A stretch of DNA of 64,000 bases from Zeimonas sediminis. Its GTDB lineage: Bacteria; Pseudomonadota; Gammaproteobacteria; Burkholderiales; Burkholderiaceae_E. The translations under genes were made by a program, and so were the position numbers. The DNA is taken from NCBI RefSeq assembly GCF_023721795.1, contig NZ_JAMQYE010000001.1:1984001-2048000 (forward strand). Direction: 5' to 3'. Of this stretch, positions 10,929 through 19,444 are shown in pieces; position 1 is the first letter of the stretch; each line of letters starts with the position of its first letter. The notes beneath the pieces are model-generated. The model had not been told where the DNA came from and ran no database searches. It saw nothing but the letters and a program-made list of their open reading frames with translations.

Positions 10929-11549
10929 TCAGCCGCGCCAGTTGCGGATGCGCCCCGTGTCCAGGTGCACGAAGTCCGACTTCGGGTAGTAGCCCACGCC
11001 GCCGGCCTTCATCGCCAGCGCCGCTTCGTGCACCCGGGCCAGCGGCACGCCGGGAATCCGGATGTCGATCGCCCGGCCCGACATGTGCAGGCTCTTCTTC
11101 GCGACGCCGCCGCTGCGAGCGGCCAGCATCGAATTGCTGCGCGGCGAGCGGTAGCCGGAGATCACGTGATACGGGTCGCTGCCGGCGCCCAGCATCGCGG
11201 CGAGCCGGTCGAGCTGGTCGAGCAGGGCCGGGTCGATCGGGTGGACCTCGCCGGTGCGATGGTCGCGCAGCAGGTGGTCGATGCGGGCCATCGCGCGGGT
11301 CAGGTAGCGCTGCCCTTCGCGGTAGACGACGTCCAGCGACTCGCTGGTGTGCGTGTTGACGAAGGCGAGCCGGGCGAGCTCCTCGACCCGGTCGCCCGAA
11401 ACGGCCGGGCCGGCCGCCGCCGCCGGCCCGCCGGCCGGCCTGCCCGGCGCAGCCGCCGCTGCGCCAGCCACCGCGAGTCCCGCGCCGGCGACGATTCCCC
11501 TGAATCCGGCGCGCAGGATGCTGCGCCGCGAAGCGGTTCCATCGATCAT
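10929..11549 (-). CDS. DUF882 / YcbK-type zinc peptidase, probable murein endopeptidase (MepK-like)
   Basis: 206 residues with a Tat-type leader (SRRSILRAGF followed by a hydrophobic Ala/Gly stretch) and a Peptidase_M15_2 domain. The metal-binding motifs are SLHMSGRAIDIR (His, Asp) and SDFVHLDTG (His), preceded by ISGYRSPRSN. E. coli MepK (YcbK) of this family cleaves mDAP-mDAP (3-3) peptidoglycan cross-links. The ATG at 11549 overlaps the stop of the L,D-transpeptidase gene by 4 nt (ATGA), so both proteins are likely co-translated. Confidence 0.85.
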   Translation of the reverse strand: MIDGTASRRSILRAGFRGIVAGAGLAVAGAAAAAPGRPAGGPAAAAGPAVSGDRVEELARLAFVNTHTSESLDVVYREGQRYLTRAMARIDHLLRDHRTGEVHPIDPALLDQLDRLAAMLGAGSDPYHVISGYRSPRSNSMLAARSGGVAKKSLHMSGRAIDIRIPGVPLARVHEAALAMKAGGVGYYPKSDFVHLDTGRIRNWRG

Positions 11550-12649
11550 CTATTCCCTCCGATACTGCCGCGGCCGACCTGGCGGGCCTGGCCGTCCCGG
11601 TCGCGCAACATCGCCGCGACCAGGGCCCAGTCTACCGAATCCTCGGCGATGCCCTCTTCCCGGGCCATCGCGCGCACCGTCTCGACGGTGCCGGCGCCAC
11701 GGCGATAGACGTCGGGGTTCGCCTCGAACCAGATCCGCCCCTTTTCATCGCGCGCCAGCAGCAGCGGCTGGTAGACGATGCGCCCGCGCTCGCCGACCGC
11801 GACCCGCTCGAACAGCTCCGCCACGTGGTCCGGCTGCATCCTGATGCAGCCGTGCGAGCGGAAACCATAGACGCTGGCCGGCGCGTTCGTCCCGTGGATG
11901 CCGATCGCCGGCAGGCTCAACCCGATCCAGTGCCGGCCCAGCGGGTTGTCCGGCCCCGGCGGCACCTCTGTGAGCACCGGCTTGCCCTCGCGGCGCATCT
12001 CCTCCTGGATCGACTTCGGCACGTACCAGGTCTTGTCGGTCTCGCGGGTCTTCACGGTGAAGTCGCCGGTCGGCGTCGGCCAGTCGGGTCGCCCGACCGC
12101 GACCGGATACCCGCGCTCGAGCCTCCCGCCGCGGAAAAGGAAGGCCATCCGCTGCGGCAGGTTTATGACGATACCGTCGTCGAGGCCTCCGGCAAGCGGA
12201 GCGAGATGGCGAGAACTGACGAAAAGGCGCTGACCGACCCGAAGATACGCGCCCGGATCCAGGCCGTTCGCCTCGGCGATCCGCCTGGGCGCGACGCCAT
12301 GGCGGGCGCCAACGGAGGTCAGGCTGTCGCCTGGAGCGACCAGGTGCTCGGCGCTCAGGTCGACCAGCCGGTCGTGGCCTGCGCGCGCAGGCGCCCCGGC
12401 GGCCGCGGCCTCCGAGCGTGCGCCGGCGTCCGTCCGGTCGACGCCTGACTCTCCCGCAGGCTCGCAGCCGGCGCGCGCGGCGCCCGACGACAGCCCGGCC
12501 GCGGCGAAAAGCATGCACGCCGCCAGGGCGCGCACCGCGGTCGAAGCCCGAGGCGGGCGCCGGAACCGCACGGTCGAAGGGACACGAAGGACGGAGAAGC
12601 GCAGGAACATGGAGACCGCTCGCGGCCGACGAAACGCTTGCCTTCGCAT
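11546..12649 (-). CDS. LysM / YkuD L,D-transpeptidase
   Basis: Exported enzyme expected to form 3-3 cross-links or attach proteins to peptidoglycan. Order: basic N-terminus, hydrophobic export segment (VRALAACMLFAAAGLSSGAARA), low-complexity linker, LysM domain (HLVAPGDSLTSVGARHGV...LRVGQRLFV), then the YkuD catalytic domain with GIHGTNAPASVYGFRSHGC giving the active-site His and Cys. 367 residues from the ATG at 12649; an ATG at 12610 would give a more usual signal peptide. It is followed without gap by the MepK-like gene. Confidence 0.87.
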   Translation of the reverse strand: MRRQAFRRPRAVSMFLRFSVLRVPSTVRFRRPPRASTAVRALAACMLFAAAGLSSGAARAGCEPAGESGVDRTDAGARSEAAAAGAPARAGHDRLVDLSAEHLVAPGDSLTSVGARHGVAPRRIAEANGLDPGAYLRVGQRLFVSSRHLAPLAGGLDDGIVINLPQRMAFLFRGGRLERGYPVAVGRPDWPTPTGDFTVKTRETDKTWYVPKSIQEEMRREGKPVLTEVPPGPDNPLGRHWIGLSLPAIGIHGTNAPASVYGFRSHGCIRMQPDHVAELFERVAVGERGRIVYQPLLLARDEKGRIWFEANPDVYRRGAGTVETVRAMAREEGIAEDSVDWALVAAMLRDRDGQARQVGRGSIGGNR

Positions 12650-12719
12650 CCGGCGATCAGCGAGCGCGAAGGGCTTCGGCGACGGGGGATCGGCCCGTCC
12701 GCCGGAGCGCCGATGTTAA

Positions 12720-12736
12720 CGCCTCGGCGCGAGGCG
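12720..12736 (-). terminator. Hairpin after the Liv-type ABC operon
   Basis: Arms CGCCTCG / CGAGGCG with a 3-nt loop lie 6 nt past the livF-like stop in transcription direction, followed by TTAA but no T run. Possible operon end. Confidence 0.3.
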
Positions 12737-12742
12737 CCGCTC

Positions 12743-13450
12743 TCAGAGCCCCAGGTAGGCCTCCCGGACGCGCGGATCCTCGAGCAGCTCCGCGCCGCTG
12801 CCCTCGAGAACGATACTCCCGTTTTCCAGCACGTAGGCCCGGTCGGCCAGCTGCAGCGACGCCGCAACGTTCTGCTCCACCAGCAGGATCGTCATCCCCT
12901 CGTCGTGCAGCAGCCGGATCGTGTCCAGCACCTCGCCCACGACGGCCGGGGCGAGCCCCAGCGAGGGCTCGTCGAACATGATCAGCCGCGGAGCGCCCAT
13001 CAGGCAGCGGCCGATCGCGAGCATCTGCTGCTCGCCTCCGGACAGCGTGCCGGCCAGCTGGCCGGATCGCTCCTTCAGCCGGGGGAACATCGAGAAGACG
13101 CGCTCGAGCGTCTCACCCGCCTTCGCCCGGGCCCTCGGCAGCAGCCCGCCGACCTGCAGGTTGTCGAGCACCGTCATCGTCGGGAAGACCTGCCGTCCCT
13201 CGGCGACCTGCCCGACACCCAGGTCGCAGACCCGGTGGCTGTCCAGGCCGCCGATCGGCTGGCCGTCGAACTCGATCGTGCCGCCGCGCGGCTTCAGGAT
13301 GCCGGCCACGGTGCGGATCAGCGAGGTCTTGCCGGCGCCGTTGGCGCCGACCAGCGCCACGATCTCGCCGCCCCCCACGCTCAGGCTGACCCGGTCGAGC
13401 GCCTGAGCATCGCCGTAGAAGACCGACAGGTCGCGGACCTCGAGCATCAT
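12743..13450 (-). CDS. livF: Branched-chain-type ABC importer ATPase LivF
   Basis: 235-residue nucleotide-binding subunit: Walker A GANGAGKTSL, Q-loop, signature LSGGEQQMLAIGRCL, Walker B LIMFDEPSLGLAP, switch His region. LivF-type features include the short length and EAYLGL end. With LivG it powers import by the LivHM membrane pair. The ATG at 13450 (next to another at 13447) is preferred over 13468 because it gives the standard length and follows an AGG-containing site. It lies 58 nt after livG. Confidence 0.9.
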   Translation of the reverse strand: MMLEVRDLSVFYGDAQALDRVSLSVGGGEIVALVGANGAGKTSLIRTVAGILKPRGGTIEFDGQPIGGLDSHRVCDLGVGQVAEGRQVFPTMTVLDNLQVGGLLPRARAKAGETLERVFSMFPRLKERSGQLAGTLSGGEQQMLAIGRCLMGAPRLIMFDEPSLGLAPAVVGEVLDTIRLLHDEGMTILLVEQNVAASLQLADRAYVLENGSIVLEGSGAELLEDPRVREAYLGL

Positions 13451-13508
13451 CAGCCTGTCGCTCCGCACGCAGCCCAGCCGCGCGTCATCGGGATGGCCCG
13501 CCGAGACA

Positions 13509-14228
13509 TCAGTGCACCGCCCCGGTTCCGAGATAGCTCTCGAGCACCCGCGGGTCGCGGGTCACCTGCTGCGGCGTGCCCTGCGCGATGATCTCGCCGT
13601 GGTGCAGCACGTAGACCCGCTGCGCCAGCGCCATCACCGCCCGCATCACGTGCTCGATCAGCAGGATCGTGACGCCGTGCTCGGCGTTCAGCCGCCGGAA
13701 GGCGGCGACCATATGGTCGGTCTCGGTCGGTCGCAGGCCGGCCATCACCTCGTCGAGCAGCAACAGCTTCGGCTCGGTGGCCAGCGCGCGGGCGACCTCG
13801 AGCCGCTTGCGGTCGGGCAGCGTGAGGCTGGACGCAGGCCGGTGGCGCAAGGCCCACATGTCGAGGGACTCCAGCGCTCGCGCCGCCCGGTCGCGCGCGA
13901 GCTGCCGGTCGGCGGTGCCGCGGAAGCCGCCGACCATCGCGTTCTCCAGCACGGTCATGTCCGCGAAGGGCTTGACCAGCTGGAAGGTTCGGCCGATGCC
14001 GGCATCGCAGATCTCGTCGGCGCGCCTGCCGGCGATCTCGTCGCCCAGGAAGCGGATGCTTCCGGAGTCGGGCTTCATCGCGCCGGCCACAAGGTTGAAC
14101 AGCGTGGTCTTGCCGGCGCCGTTCGGGCCGATCAGCGCGACGATCTCGCCCTGCTTCACTTCCAGCGAGGCGTCGGACACCGCGCGCAGGCCGCGGAAGC
14201 TCTTCGAAACGGCGGCCACCTCAAGCAT
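13509..14228 (-). CDS. livG: Branched-chain-type ABC importer ATPase LivG
   Basis: 239-residue ATPase with Walker A GPNGAGKTTLF, a long insertion between Walker A and signature as in LivG, LEVARALATEPKLLLLDEVMAGL for the signature/Walker B zone (the signature is degenerate, SLTLPDRKRLEVAR), and end VLESYLGTGAVH. The ATG at 14228 overlaps the livM stop (ATGCTTGA) and has GCGAGGG six nt upstream; the longer in-frame reading to 14465 only runs through livM. Confidence 0.9.
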   Translation of the reverse strand: MLEVAAVSKSFRGLRAVSDASLEVKQGEIVALIGPNGAGKTTLFNLVAGAMKPDSGSIRFLGDEIAGRRADEICDAGIGRTFQLVKPFADMTVLENAMVGGFRGTADRQLARDRAARALESLDMWALRHRPASSLTLPDRKRLEVARALATEPKLLLLDEVMAGLRPTETDHMVAAFRRLNAEHGVTILLIEHVMRAVMALAQRVYVLHHGEIIAQGTPQQVTRDPRVLESYLGTGAVH

Positions 14229-15264
14229 CACGGCCCTCGCCGACATCCTCGCGGCTGCGCGCGAAGCCGAACCGGCGCGCGATCCCCGGCCAGATCCCGT
14301 GCGGCATGAACACGATCGCCAGGCCCAGCGCGATTCCGTACAGGATCTGCTTGGCGCCCGGGATCTCATGGCCCGACGCGGCAAGCGCCTCGTTGATCCC
14401 CTCGGAGAGCAGCGTGAGCACCGCGGCGCCGAGCACCGGCCCGAACAGCGTGCCCACCCCGCCAATGATCGGCGCCAGGATGATCTCGATCGAGCGGCCG
14501 ATGTTGAAGATCTGCTCGGGAAACAGGTTGTTGTAGAAGAAGGCGAAGAACACGCCGGCCAGCGCGGTCATGCCGGCCGACACCTGGATCGCCAGCATCT
14601 TGTAGCGGAAGGTGTTCACGCCGGCCGCGCGCGCGGCCTCTTCGTTGTCGCGGATCGCGCGGAAATAGAAACCCGGCCGGCCGCGCAGCAGCCAGGCCGA
14701 CAGCACGAAGCCCAGCACGGCGAGCGCCAGCGCCAGGTAGTAGAACATCAGCGGATGGCCGCGCAGGTTCAGCAGGTCGAAGCGGTCCTGCTGCACCACC
14801 TTCAGGAAGAAGCCGCCCGAGCCGCCGACCCAGCCGAAGTGGTCGAAGCCGATCCGGGTGAACTCGGCGAACGCGATCGTGAGCAGCGCGAAATAGGTGC
14901 CCGAAATGCCGAAGCGAAAGGCCAGCCAGCCGATGATCGTGGCGGCGATCACGCACACGAACACGGCGGCCACCATGCCGACCCACGGAATCACGCCGAA
15001 GTGCTGGTACAGCGCGGCCGCGGTGTAGGCGCCCAGCCCGACGTACAGTGCGTGGCCCAGCGAGAGCTGGCCGCAGAAGCCCATCATCACGTTCCACGCC
15101 TGGCCCACGTACGCGAAGTACAGGATCAGGATCATCACCGACAGCAGGTAGCGGTCGAGCGCGAGAGGCAGCACCAGCAGCGCGGCCAGCAGCGCCAGCA
15201 GCGCGGTGCGCGAGCGCGCCGGGGCGTCGGCGAACACGGCGATCAGGTCGCGGCGGGCGCTCAT
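14221..15264 (-). CDS. livM: Branched-chain-type ABC importer permease LivM
   Basis: 347 residues with about ten membrane segments. The conserved block NVMMGFCGQLSLGHALYVGLGAYTAA and the cytoplasmic EAA-like loop (GFYFRAIRDNEEAARAAGVN) that docks the ATPases identify LivM. It overlaps livG by 8 nt and begins 4 nt after livH, so it belongs to the same transcript. Confidence 0.92.
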   Translation of the reverse strand: MSARRDLIAVFADAPARSRTALLALLAALLVLPLALDRYLLSVMILILYFAYVGQAWNVMMGFCGQLSLGHALYVGLGAYTAAALYQHFGVIPWVGMVAAVFVCVIAATIIGWLAFRFGISGTYFALLTIAFAEFTRIGFDHFGWVGGSGGFFLKVVQQDRFDLLNLRGHPLMFYYLALALAVLGFVLSAWLLRGRPGFYFRAIRDNEEAARAAGVNTFRYKMLAIQVSAGMTALAGVFFAFFYNNLFPEQIFNIGRSIEIILAPIIGGVGTLFGPVLGAAVLTLLSEGINEALAASGHEIPGAKQILYGIALGLAIVFMPHGIWPGIARRFGFARSREDVGEGRDA

Positions 15265-15268
15265 CCGC

Positions 15269-16135
15269 TCACTTGCCCGAGAACAGGCCCTGCGGCCGGA
15301 AGGCCAGCACCAGGATCAGCAGCGCGAAGGACAGCATGCTCTTGGCCGAGGGCGTGATCAGCAGGCCGGCCACCGACTCGGACACGCCGATCAGCACGCC
15401 GCCCGCCAGAGCGCCGACCATCGAGCCCAGCCCGCCGATGATCACGATGATGAAAGCCAGCAGCGTGTAGGCGGGGCCGGACACCGGCGTCACCTCGACC
15501 AGCAGGGTCAGTAGGCAGCCGGCCACCCCGACGCAGGCGGTGCCCAGCCCGAAGGTCAGCGCGTACAGATGCTTGACGTTGAGCCCCACCACCTGCGCGC
15601 CGAGCAGGTTGTCGGCGCAGGCGCGGATCGCCTTGCCGAAGGCGGTGTAGCGGAAGATCGCGAACAGCACCGCGCAGGTGGCCAGCGCCACCACCGCGCA
15701 GATGATCCGCACCTTGTCGACCAGCAGAGGCCCGATCTCGACCGAGTCGAGCGCGTAGTCGACCTGCACGTTGCGAGCGTCGGGCCCGAACACGATCAGC
15801 AGTCCGTTGACCAGCACCAGCGCCACGGCCAGCAGAAGCATGAACTGCGAGTGCTCGGGCCGGTCGATGAACGGGTTGATCAGGCCACGCTGGAGGACGT
15901 AGCCCAGGCCGAAGAAGGCGGCGGCCACCGGGAGGATCATCCACAGCGGGTCGACGCCGGCGAAGGCGAAGGCCACGACCGCCACGTACATCGCCATCGC
16001 CATCAACTCGCCGTGCGCGAAGTTGACGATCCGCACCACGCCGTAGATCACCGACAGCCCGAGCGCCATCAAGCCGTAGACCAGTCCGGTCAGGATGCCG
16101 CTCAGGACGATGTTGGCGATCGCGTCGATCGGCAC
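15269..16135 (-). CDS. livH: Branched-chain-type ABC importer permease LivH
   Basis: 288 residues with about eight membrane segments. It has the LivH-typical start (VLSGILTGLVYGLMALGLSVIYGVVRIVNFAHGE) and the ATPase-contact loop FGKAIRACADNLLGAQVVGLN. It starts with GTG at 16135, three nt after the binding-protein stop. It forms the channel with LivM. Confidence 0.92.
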   Translation of the reverse strand: MPIDAIANIVLSGILTGLVYGLMALGLSVIYGVVRIVNFAHGELMAMAMYVAVVAFAFAGVDPLWMILPVAAAFFGLGYVLQRGLINPFIDRPEHSQFMLLLAVALVLVNGLLIVFGPDARNVQVDYALDSVEIGPLLVDKVRIICAVVALATCAVLFAIFRYTAFGKAIRACADNLLGAQVVGLNVKHLYALTFGLGTACVGVAGCLLTLLVEVTPVSGPAYTLLAFIIVIIGGLGSMVGALAGGVLIGVSESVAGLLITPSAKSMLSFALLILVLAFRPQGLFSGK

Positions 16136-16138
16136 GAG

Positions 16139-17386
16139 TCAGCCCCTCTGCGTCCACCCCGGCACCGGAAACACCGGCTTCGCCTGCGCCGCGCTCGAGG
16201 GCAGCACCACCACCGGCTGCCCGCCCCGGTTCTGGATGCAGGCCGACGCGATCTGGGTGTTCTGGCCCTTGGCATCGAAGCTGATCGGGCCGCCGACCAT
16301 CATCCTGTCGGCGATGTTGGTCTTGCGGATCGCCTCGGCCAGCGCGGTGCCGTCGGTGCTGCCGGCCCGCTTGAAGGCGTCGGCGGCGATCATCAGCGCC
16401 TCGAAGGTGAAGCCCACGTTCAGCGCGTGGAACATCAGCTTTTCCTTCGGGAACTGCTTCGCGAACGCGGCCTCGACCCGCTTGGTCAGCGCGGCGTTCG
16501 GGTTGTACCAGGGCACGTTGGAGATCGCGTAGTCCGAGTACTTCGGGCCCAGCGCCTTGTAGAACTGGGCCTCGTACATGCCGGGCGAGCCCGGGCTCAT
16601 GATCCCCTGCGGCGACCAGCGCTGCTTGACCATCTCCCGCACCATCAGGATCGCGTCGTTCAGCCGGCTGACCAGCATGACGATGTCGGCACCGGTGGCC
16701 TTGGCCTTGGCCACCTCGACCGACAGGTCGCGGGCCGCCGGGTCGTAGGAGATCGTGTCGACGACCTTGAACGGCAGGTAGTCGAGCCGCGGCAGGATCG
16801 CCGAGATGCCCTTGGACATCGACTGGCCGAAGGTGTCGTTCACGTGCATGAAGACCGCGGTGCGCGGCGCGGTGTTCGTGGCCTGGAACAGGTCGCGGAA
16901 CAGGCTCAGTCCGTTGCGGATCAGGTCGATCGCGGTCGGGAAGTTGCGGAAGGTGTACTTGTAGCCCTGCTCGGTGATCTGCGGCGCGGCCGCGATGTTG
17001 ATCACGAACGGGATCTTGCGCTGCTCGGCCACCTGGGCGATCGCCGCCGCGGCGCCCGAGTCGAAGGGGCCGACCAGCAGCTGGGCGCCGTCGTTGATCA
17101 GCTTCTCGGCACGGGAACGGGCGACCTCGACGTTGGTCTCGGTGTCGGCGTTCATCAGCTCGATGTCGACACCGAACATCTCGCGCAGCGGCCCCGGCGC
17201 GATGTCGGCGCCGAGCTGACACGACTGTCCGATGAAGGCCTGCACGCCCGAGCGCGGCAGCAGCACACCCACCTTCAGCTTGTTGCCCTGGGCGCGGACG
17301 ATCGCCGGCGCGGCCAGCGTGGCGGAACCTGCGACGGCCGAGCCGGCAGCCAGGCGGTTGAAATCGCGACGGGTCACTCGGGTCAT
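16139..17386 (-). CDS. Periplasmic substrate-binding protein of the Liv-type importer
   Basis: 415 residues with a Tat-type leader (TRRDFNRLAAGSAVAGS...PAIVRAQ) followed by a periplasmic-binding-protein type I (Peripla_BP_6) fold starting KLKVGVLLPRSGVQAFIGQ. Such proteins bind branched-chain amino acids, amides or aromatic acids. The linked CoA ligase points to an organic acid here. The ATG at 17386 follows a strong AGGAGACGACC ribosome site. The reading frame is open through the ligase gene upstream, but no fusion is implied. Confidence 0.9.
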   Translation of the reverse strand: MTRVTRRDFNRLAAGSAVAGSATLAAPAIVRAQGNKLKVGVLLPRSGVQAFIGQSCQLGADIAPGPLREMFGVDIELMNADTETNVEVARSRAEKLINDGAQLLVGPFDSGAAAAIAQVAEQRKIPFVINIAAAPQITEQGYKYTFRNFPTAIDLIRNGLSLFRDLFQATNTAPRTAVFMHVNDTFGQSMSKGISAILPRLDYLPFKVVDTISYDPAARDLSVEVAKAKATGADIVMLVSRLNDAILMVREMVKQRWSPQGIMSPGSPGMYEAQFYKALGPKYSDYAISNVPWYNPNAALTKRVEAAFAKQFPKEKLMFHALNVGFTFEALMIAADAFKRAGSTDGTALAEAIRKTNIADRMMVGGPISFDAKGQNTQIASACIQNRGGQPVVVLPSSAAQAKPVFPVPGWTQRG

Positions 17387-17418
17387 GGTCGTCTCCTCTC
17401 CGTTGTCTGTCTGTCTGG

Positions 17419-18906
17419 TCAGGCCTGGTCCCGCAGGATGCGCTTCAGGATCTTCCCGGTGGCGCTCTTGGGCAGCTCGCTCACCACGTCGACCCGCGCC
17501 GGCACCTTGTAGGCGGCGATGTTCTCGCGACAGTACGCGATCACCTCGTCCGCCGACAAGGGCTGGCCGGCCTTCGGCACGACCGCGACCGCCACCTGCT
17601 CGCCCTTCTCCGGGTGCGGAATGCCGTACACCGCCACTTCCTGCACCTGCGGCAGCTTGTACAGGTACTGCTCCACCTCGGCCGGCCACACCTTGAAGCC
17701 GGACACGTTGATCATGTCCTTGACCCGGTCCACGATGTAGACGTAGCCGTCGGCGTCCATCCGGCCGATGTCGCCCGAGTGCAGCCAGCCGCCGCGCAGC
17801 GCCCGCTCGGTGTCCTCGGGCCGGTTCCAGTAGCCCTTCATCACGCCCGGGCCGCGGATCACGATCTCGCCCCACTCGCCGCGCGGCAATTCCCTGTCGT
17901 TCTCGTCGAAGATCGCCAGCTCGAAGCCCTCGACCGCCCGCCCGACCGAGCCGAAGCGGTGCTCGACCAGATCGTTGTAGCAGGCGAAGGGCGAGCACTC
18001 GGTGAGCCCGTAGCCCTCGTAGACCCGGCGGCCGAAGCGCTCGGTCCAGCGCCGCGAGATCTCCTCGGGCATCGTGGCCGCGGCCGACATCTCGTAGCGG
18101 ATCGAGCTCAGGTCGTAGGGCGTCAAATCGATCGACAACAGGCCGATGAAGATGGTCGGCACGCCGAAGAACATCGTGATCCTGTCCTGCTGGACAGACT
18201 TCAGCACCTGGTCGGGCACGAAGCGGCGGAACAGCACCAGCGTGGCGCCGGCCAGCACCGCCGCGTTCATGATGTAGTTCTGGCCGTACACGTGGAACAG
18301 CGGCAGGAAGGCGGCCAGCCGGTCGTCGGAACGGTAGCCCGAGCATCTGGCGGCGGTCGCGATGTTCGACGCAATGTTGGCCTGGGTCAGCGTGACGCCC
18401 TTCGGGAAGCCGGTGGTGCCCGACGAATACAGCAGCGCGGCCGGGGCGTCGGCGGCGCGCGGCACCGGATCGAAGCCCGTCGGCTGGCTCGACATCCATT
18501 CGGCCAGGGATTCCGGGGCAGGCCCGTCCACCACGACCAGGTGCTCCAACCCCGGGCATTTCTCCCGCGGCACGAAGCCGGCCAGCTCGCCGGTGGTGAA
18601 CACGATCCGCGACCCGGAGTCGTTGACCAGGTACTCGACCTCGGCCGAGCGGAAGATCGCGTTGATCGACACCGGGACGGCGCCGAGCCGCTGGGCCGCG
18701 TAGTAGACGACCGCGAACTCGGGCAGGTTGGGCAGGAAGATCGCGACACGGTCGCCGGCGGCGATGCCGCGCGCGGCCATCGCGTGAGCGAGCTGCGACG
18801 AGCGCTCGTCGAGCTGGCGGTAGGTGGTCGTGGTCCCCTCGAACAGGATCGCCGGATGCTCCGGCGATGCGGCTGCCCGGCTCTGCAGCATGTCGGCCAG
18901 GTTCAT
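17419..18906 (-). CDS. Class I AMP-binding acyl-CoA synthetase / CoA ligase
   Basis: 495 residues. P-loop LLYSSGTTGFPKG, adenylate-binding YEGYGLTECSPF, hinge GDIGRMDADGYVYIVDRVKDMI and C-terminal catalytic Lys in PKSATGKILKR mark a functional acid-CoA ligase of the 4-coumarate / medium-chain fatty acid type. The ATG at 18906 has GAGGAGA just upstream; the frame extends to 18957 only without a ribosome site. It is the first gene of the importer operon, so the imported acid is probably activated by this enzyme. Control is likely through the MarR-type operator at its start. Confidence 0.9.
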   Translation of the reverse strand: MNLADMLQSRAAASPEHPAILFEGTTTTYRQLDERSSQLAHAMAARGIAAGDRVAIFLPNLPEFAVVYYAAQRLGAVPVSINAIFRSAEVEYLVNDSGSRIVFTTGELAGFVPREKCPGLEHLVVVDGPAPESLAEWMSSQPTGFDPVPRAADAPAALLYSSGTTGFPKGVTLTQANIASNIATAARCSGYRSDDRLAAFLPLFHVYGQNYIMNAAVLAGATLVLFRRFVPDQVLKSVQQDRITMFFGVPTIFIGLLSIDLTPYDLSSIRYEMSAAATMPEEISRRWTERFGRRVYEGYGLTECSPFACYNDLVEHRFGSVGRAVEGFELAIFDENDRELPRGEWGEIVIRGPGVMKGYWNRPEDTERALRGGWLHSGDIGRMDADGYVYIVDRVKDMINVSGFKVWPAEVEQYLYKLPQVQEVAVYGIPHPEKGEQVAVAVVPKAGQPLSADEVIAYCRENIAAYKVPARVDVVSELPKSATGKILKRILRDQA

Positions 18907-18916
18907 TTGCTCTCCT

Positions 18917-18941
18917 CGATTGCTATGCGTTATAACAATCG
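18917..18941. promoter_or_regulatory. MarR operator-like palindrome between CoA ligase and marR-type gene
   Basis: Arms CGATTGCTAT (18917-18926) and ATAACAATCG (18932-18941) pair at 9 of 10 positions around a 5-nt centre. The site fills the 37-nt gap between the divergent CoA-ligase and regulator genes, ending 3 nt from the regulator ATG. Size and position fit a MarR dimer site that would repress both directions until a ligand (often the acyl-CoA) binds. Confidence 0.7.
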
Positions 18942-18943
18942 CC

Positions 18944-19399
18944 ATGGCGATCCGCAAGCCCGATCATAGCCCCGCCGCGATCGATCACGGCGCGCTGAAG
19001 CAGGCGCTCGGCTACCTGATCCACCTGGCCGACCTGGCCAACATGCAGGGCTTTGCCCGCGCCTTCGCCGGCACAGGGCTGACCGCGGCGCGCTACACCG
19101 CGCTGGAGCTGATCGGCAGCAACCCGGGCATCAAGCCGGCCGACCTGGCCGCCGCGATGGCGGTCGAGCGCTCGAACCTGGTGGCGCTGGTGCGCTTCCT
19201 GGCCGAGCGCGGCTGGGTCCGGGCCGGCGCCGGGCCGAACCGGCGCGAGAAGTCGCTCGAGCTGACGCCGGCCGGGCGCGAAGCGCTGGCCGGGCTGCGC
19301 GAGCGGCTGGCCAGCCACGACAGGGAATTGTCGGCCCGGCTTTCGGCCGAGGAGCGTGAAGCGCTGGAGCGGCTGCTGGCCCGAATCGTGGGCGCCTGA
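18944..19399 (+). CDS. MarR-family transcriptional regulator
   Basis: 151 residues with a winged helix: recognition region AMAVERSNLVALVRFLAERGW, wing RAGAGPNRREKSLELTPAG, and dimerising helices at both ends. It is divergent from the CoA ligase and directly adjoins the 25-bp palindrome, so it probably controls the ligase/importer operon and itself. MarR proteins next to acid-CoA ligases (CouR, BadR types) respond to aromatic acids or their CoA esters. The ATG at 18944 is chosen because earlier codons run through the operator. Confidence 0.88.
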   Translation: MAIRKPDHSPAAIDHGALKQALGYLIHLADLANMQGFARAFAGTGLTAARYTALELIGSNPGIKPADLAAAMAVERSNLVALVRFLAERGWVRAGAGPNRREKSLELTPAGREALAGLRERLASHDRELSARLSAEEREALERLLARIVGA

Positions 19400-19444
19400 G
19401 CACCAACGCTAGAATCGCGGCTTTTCGCCTCCGCGCAGCCCGCC

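Noticed and set aside
16139-18559. Possible 806-residue fusion of CoA ligase and binding protein
   Set aside because: The upstream part is the ligase gene read in the wrong frame. The binding protein has its own ribosome site, ATG at 17386 and Tat leader.
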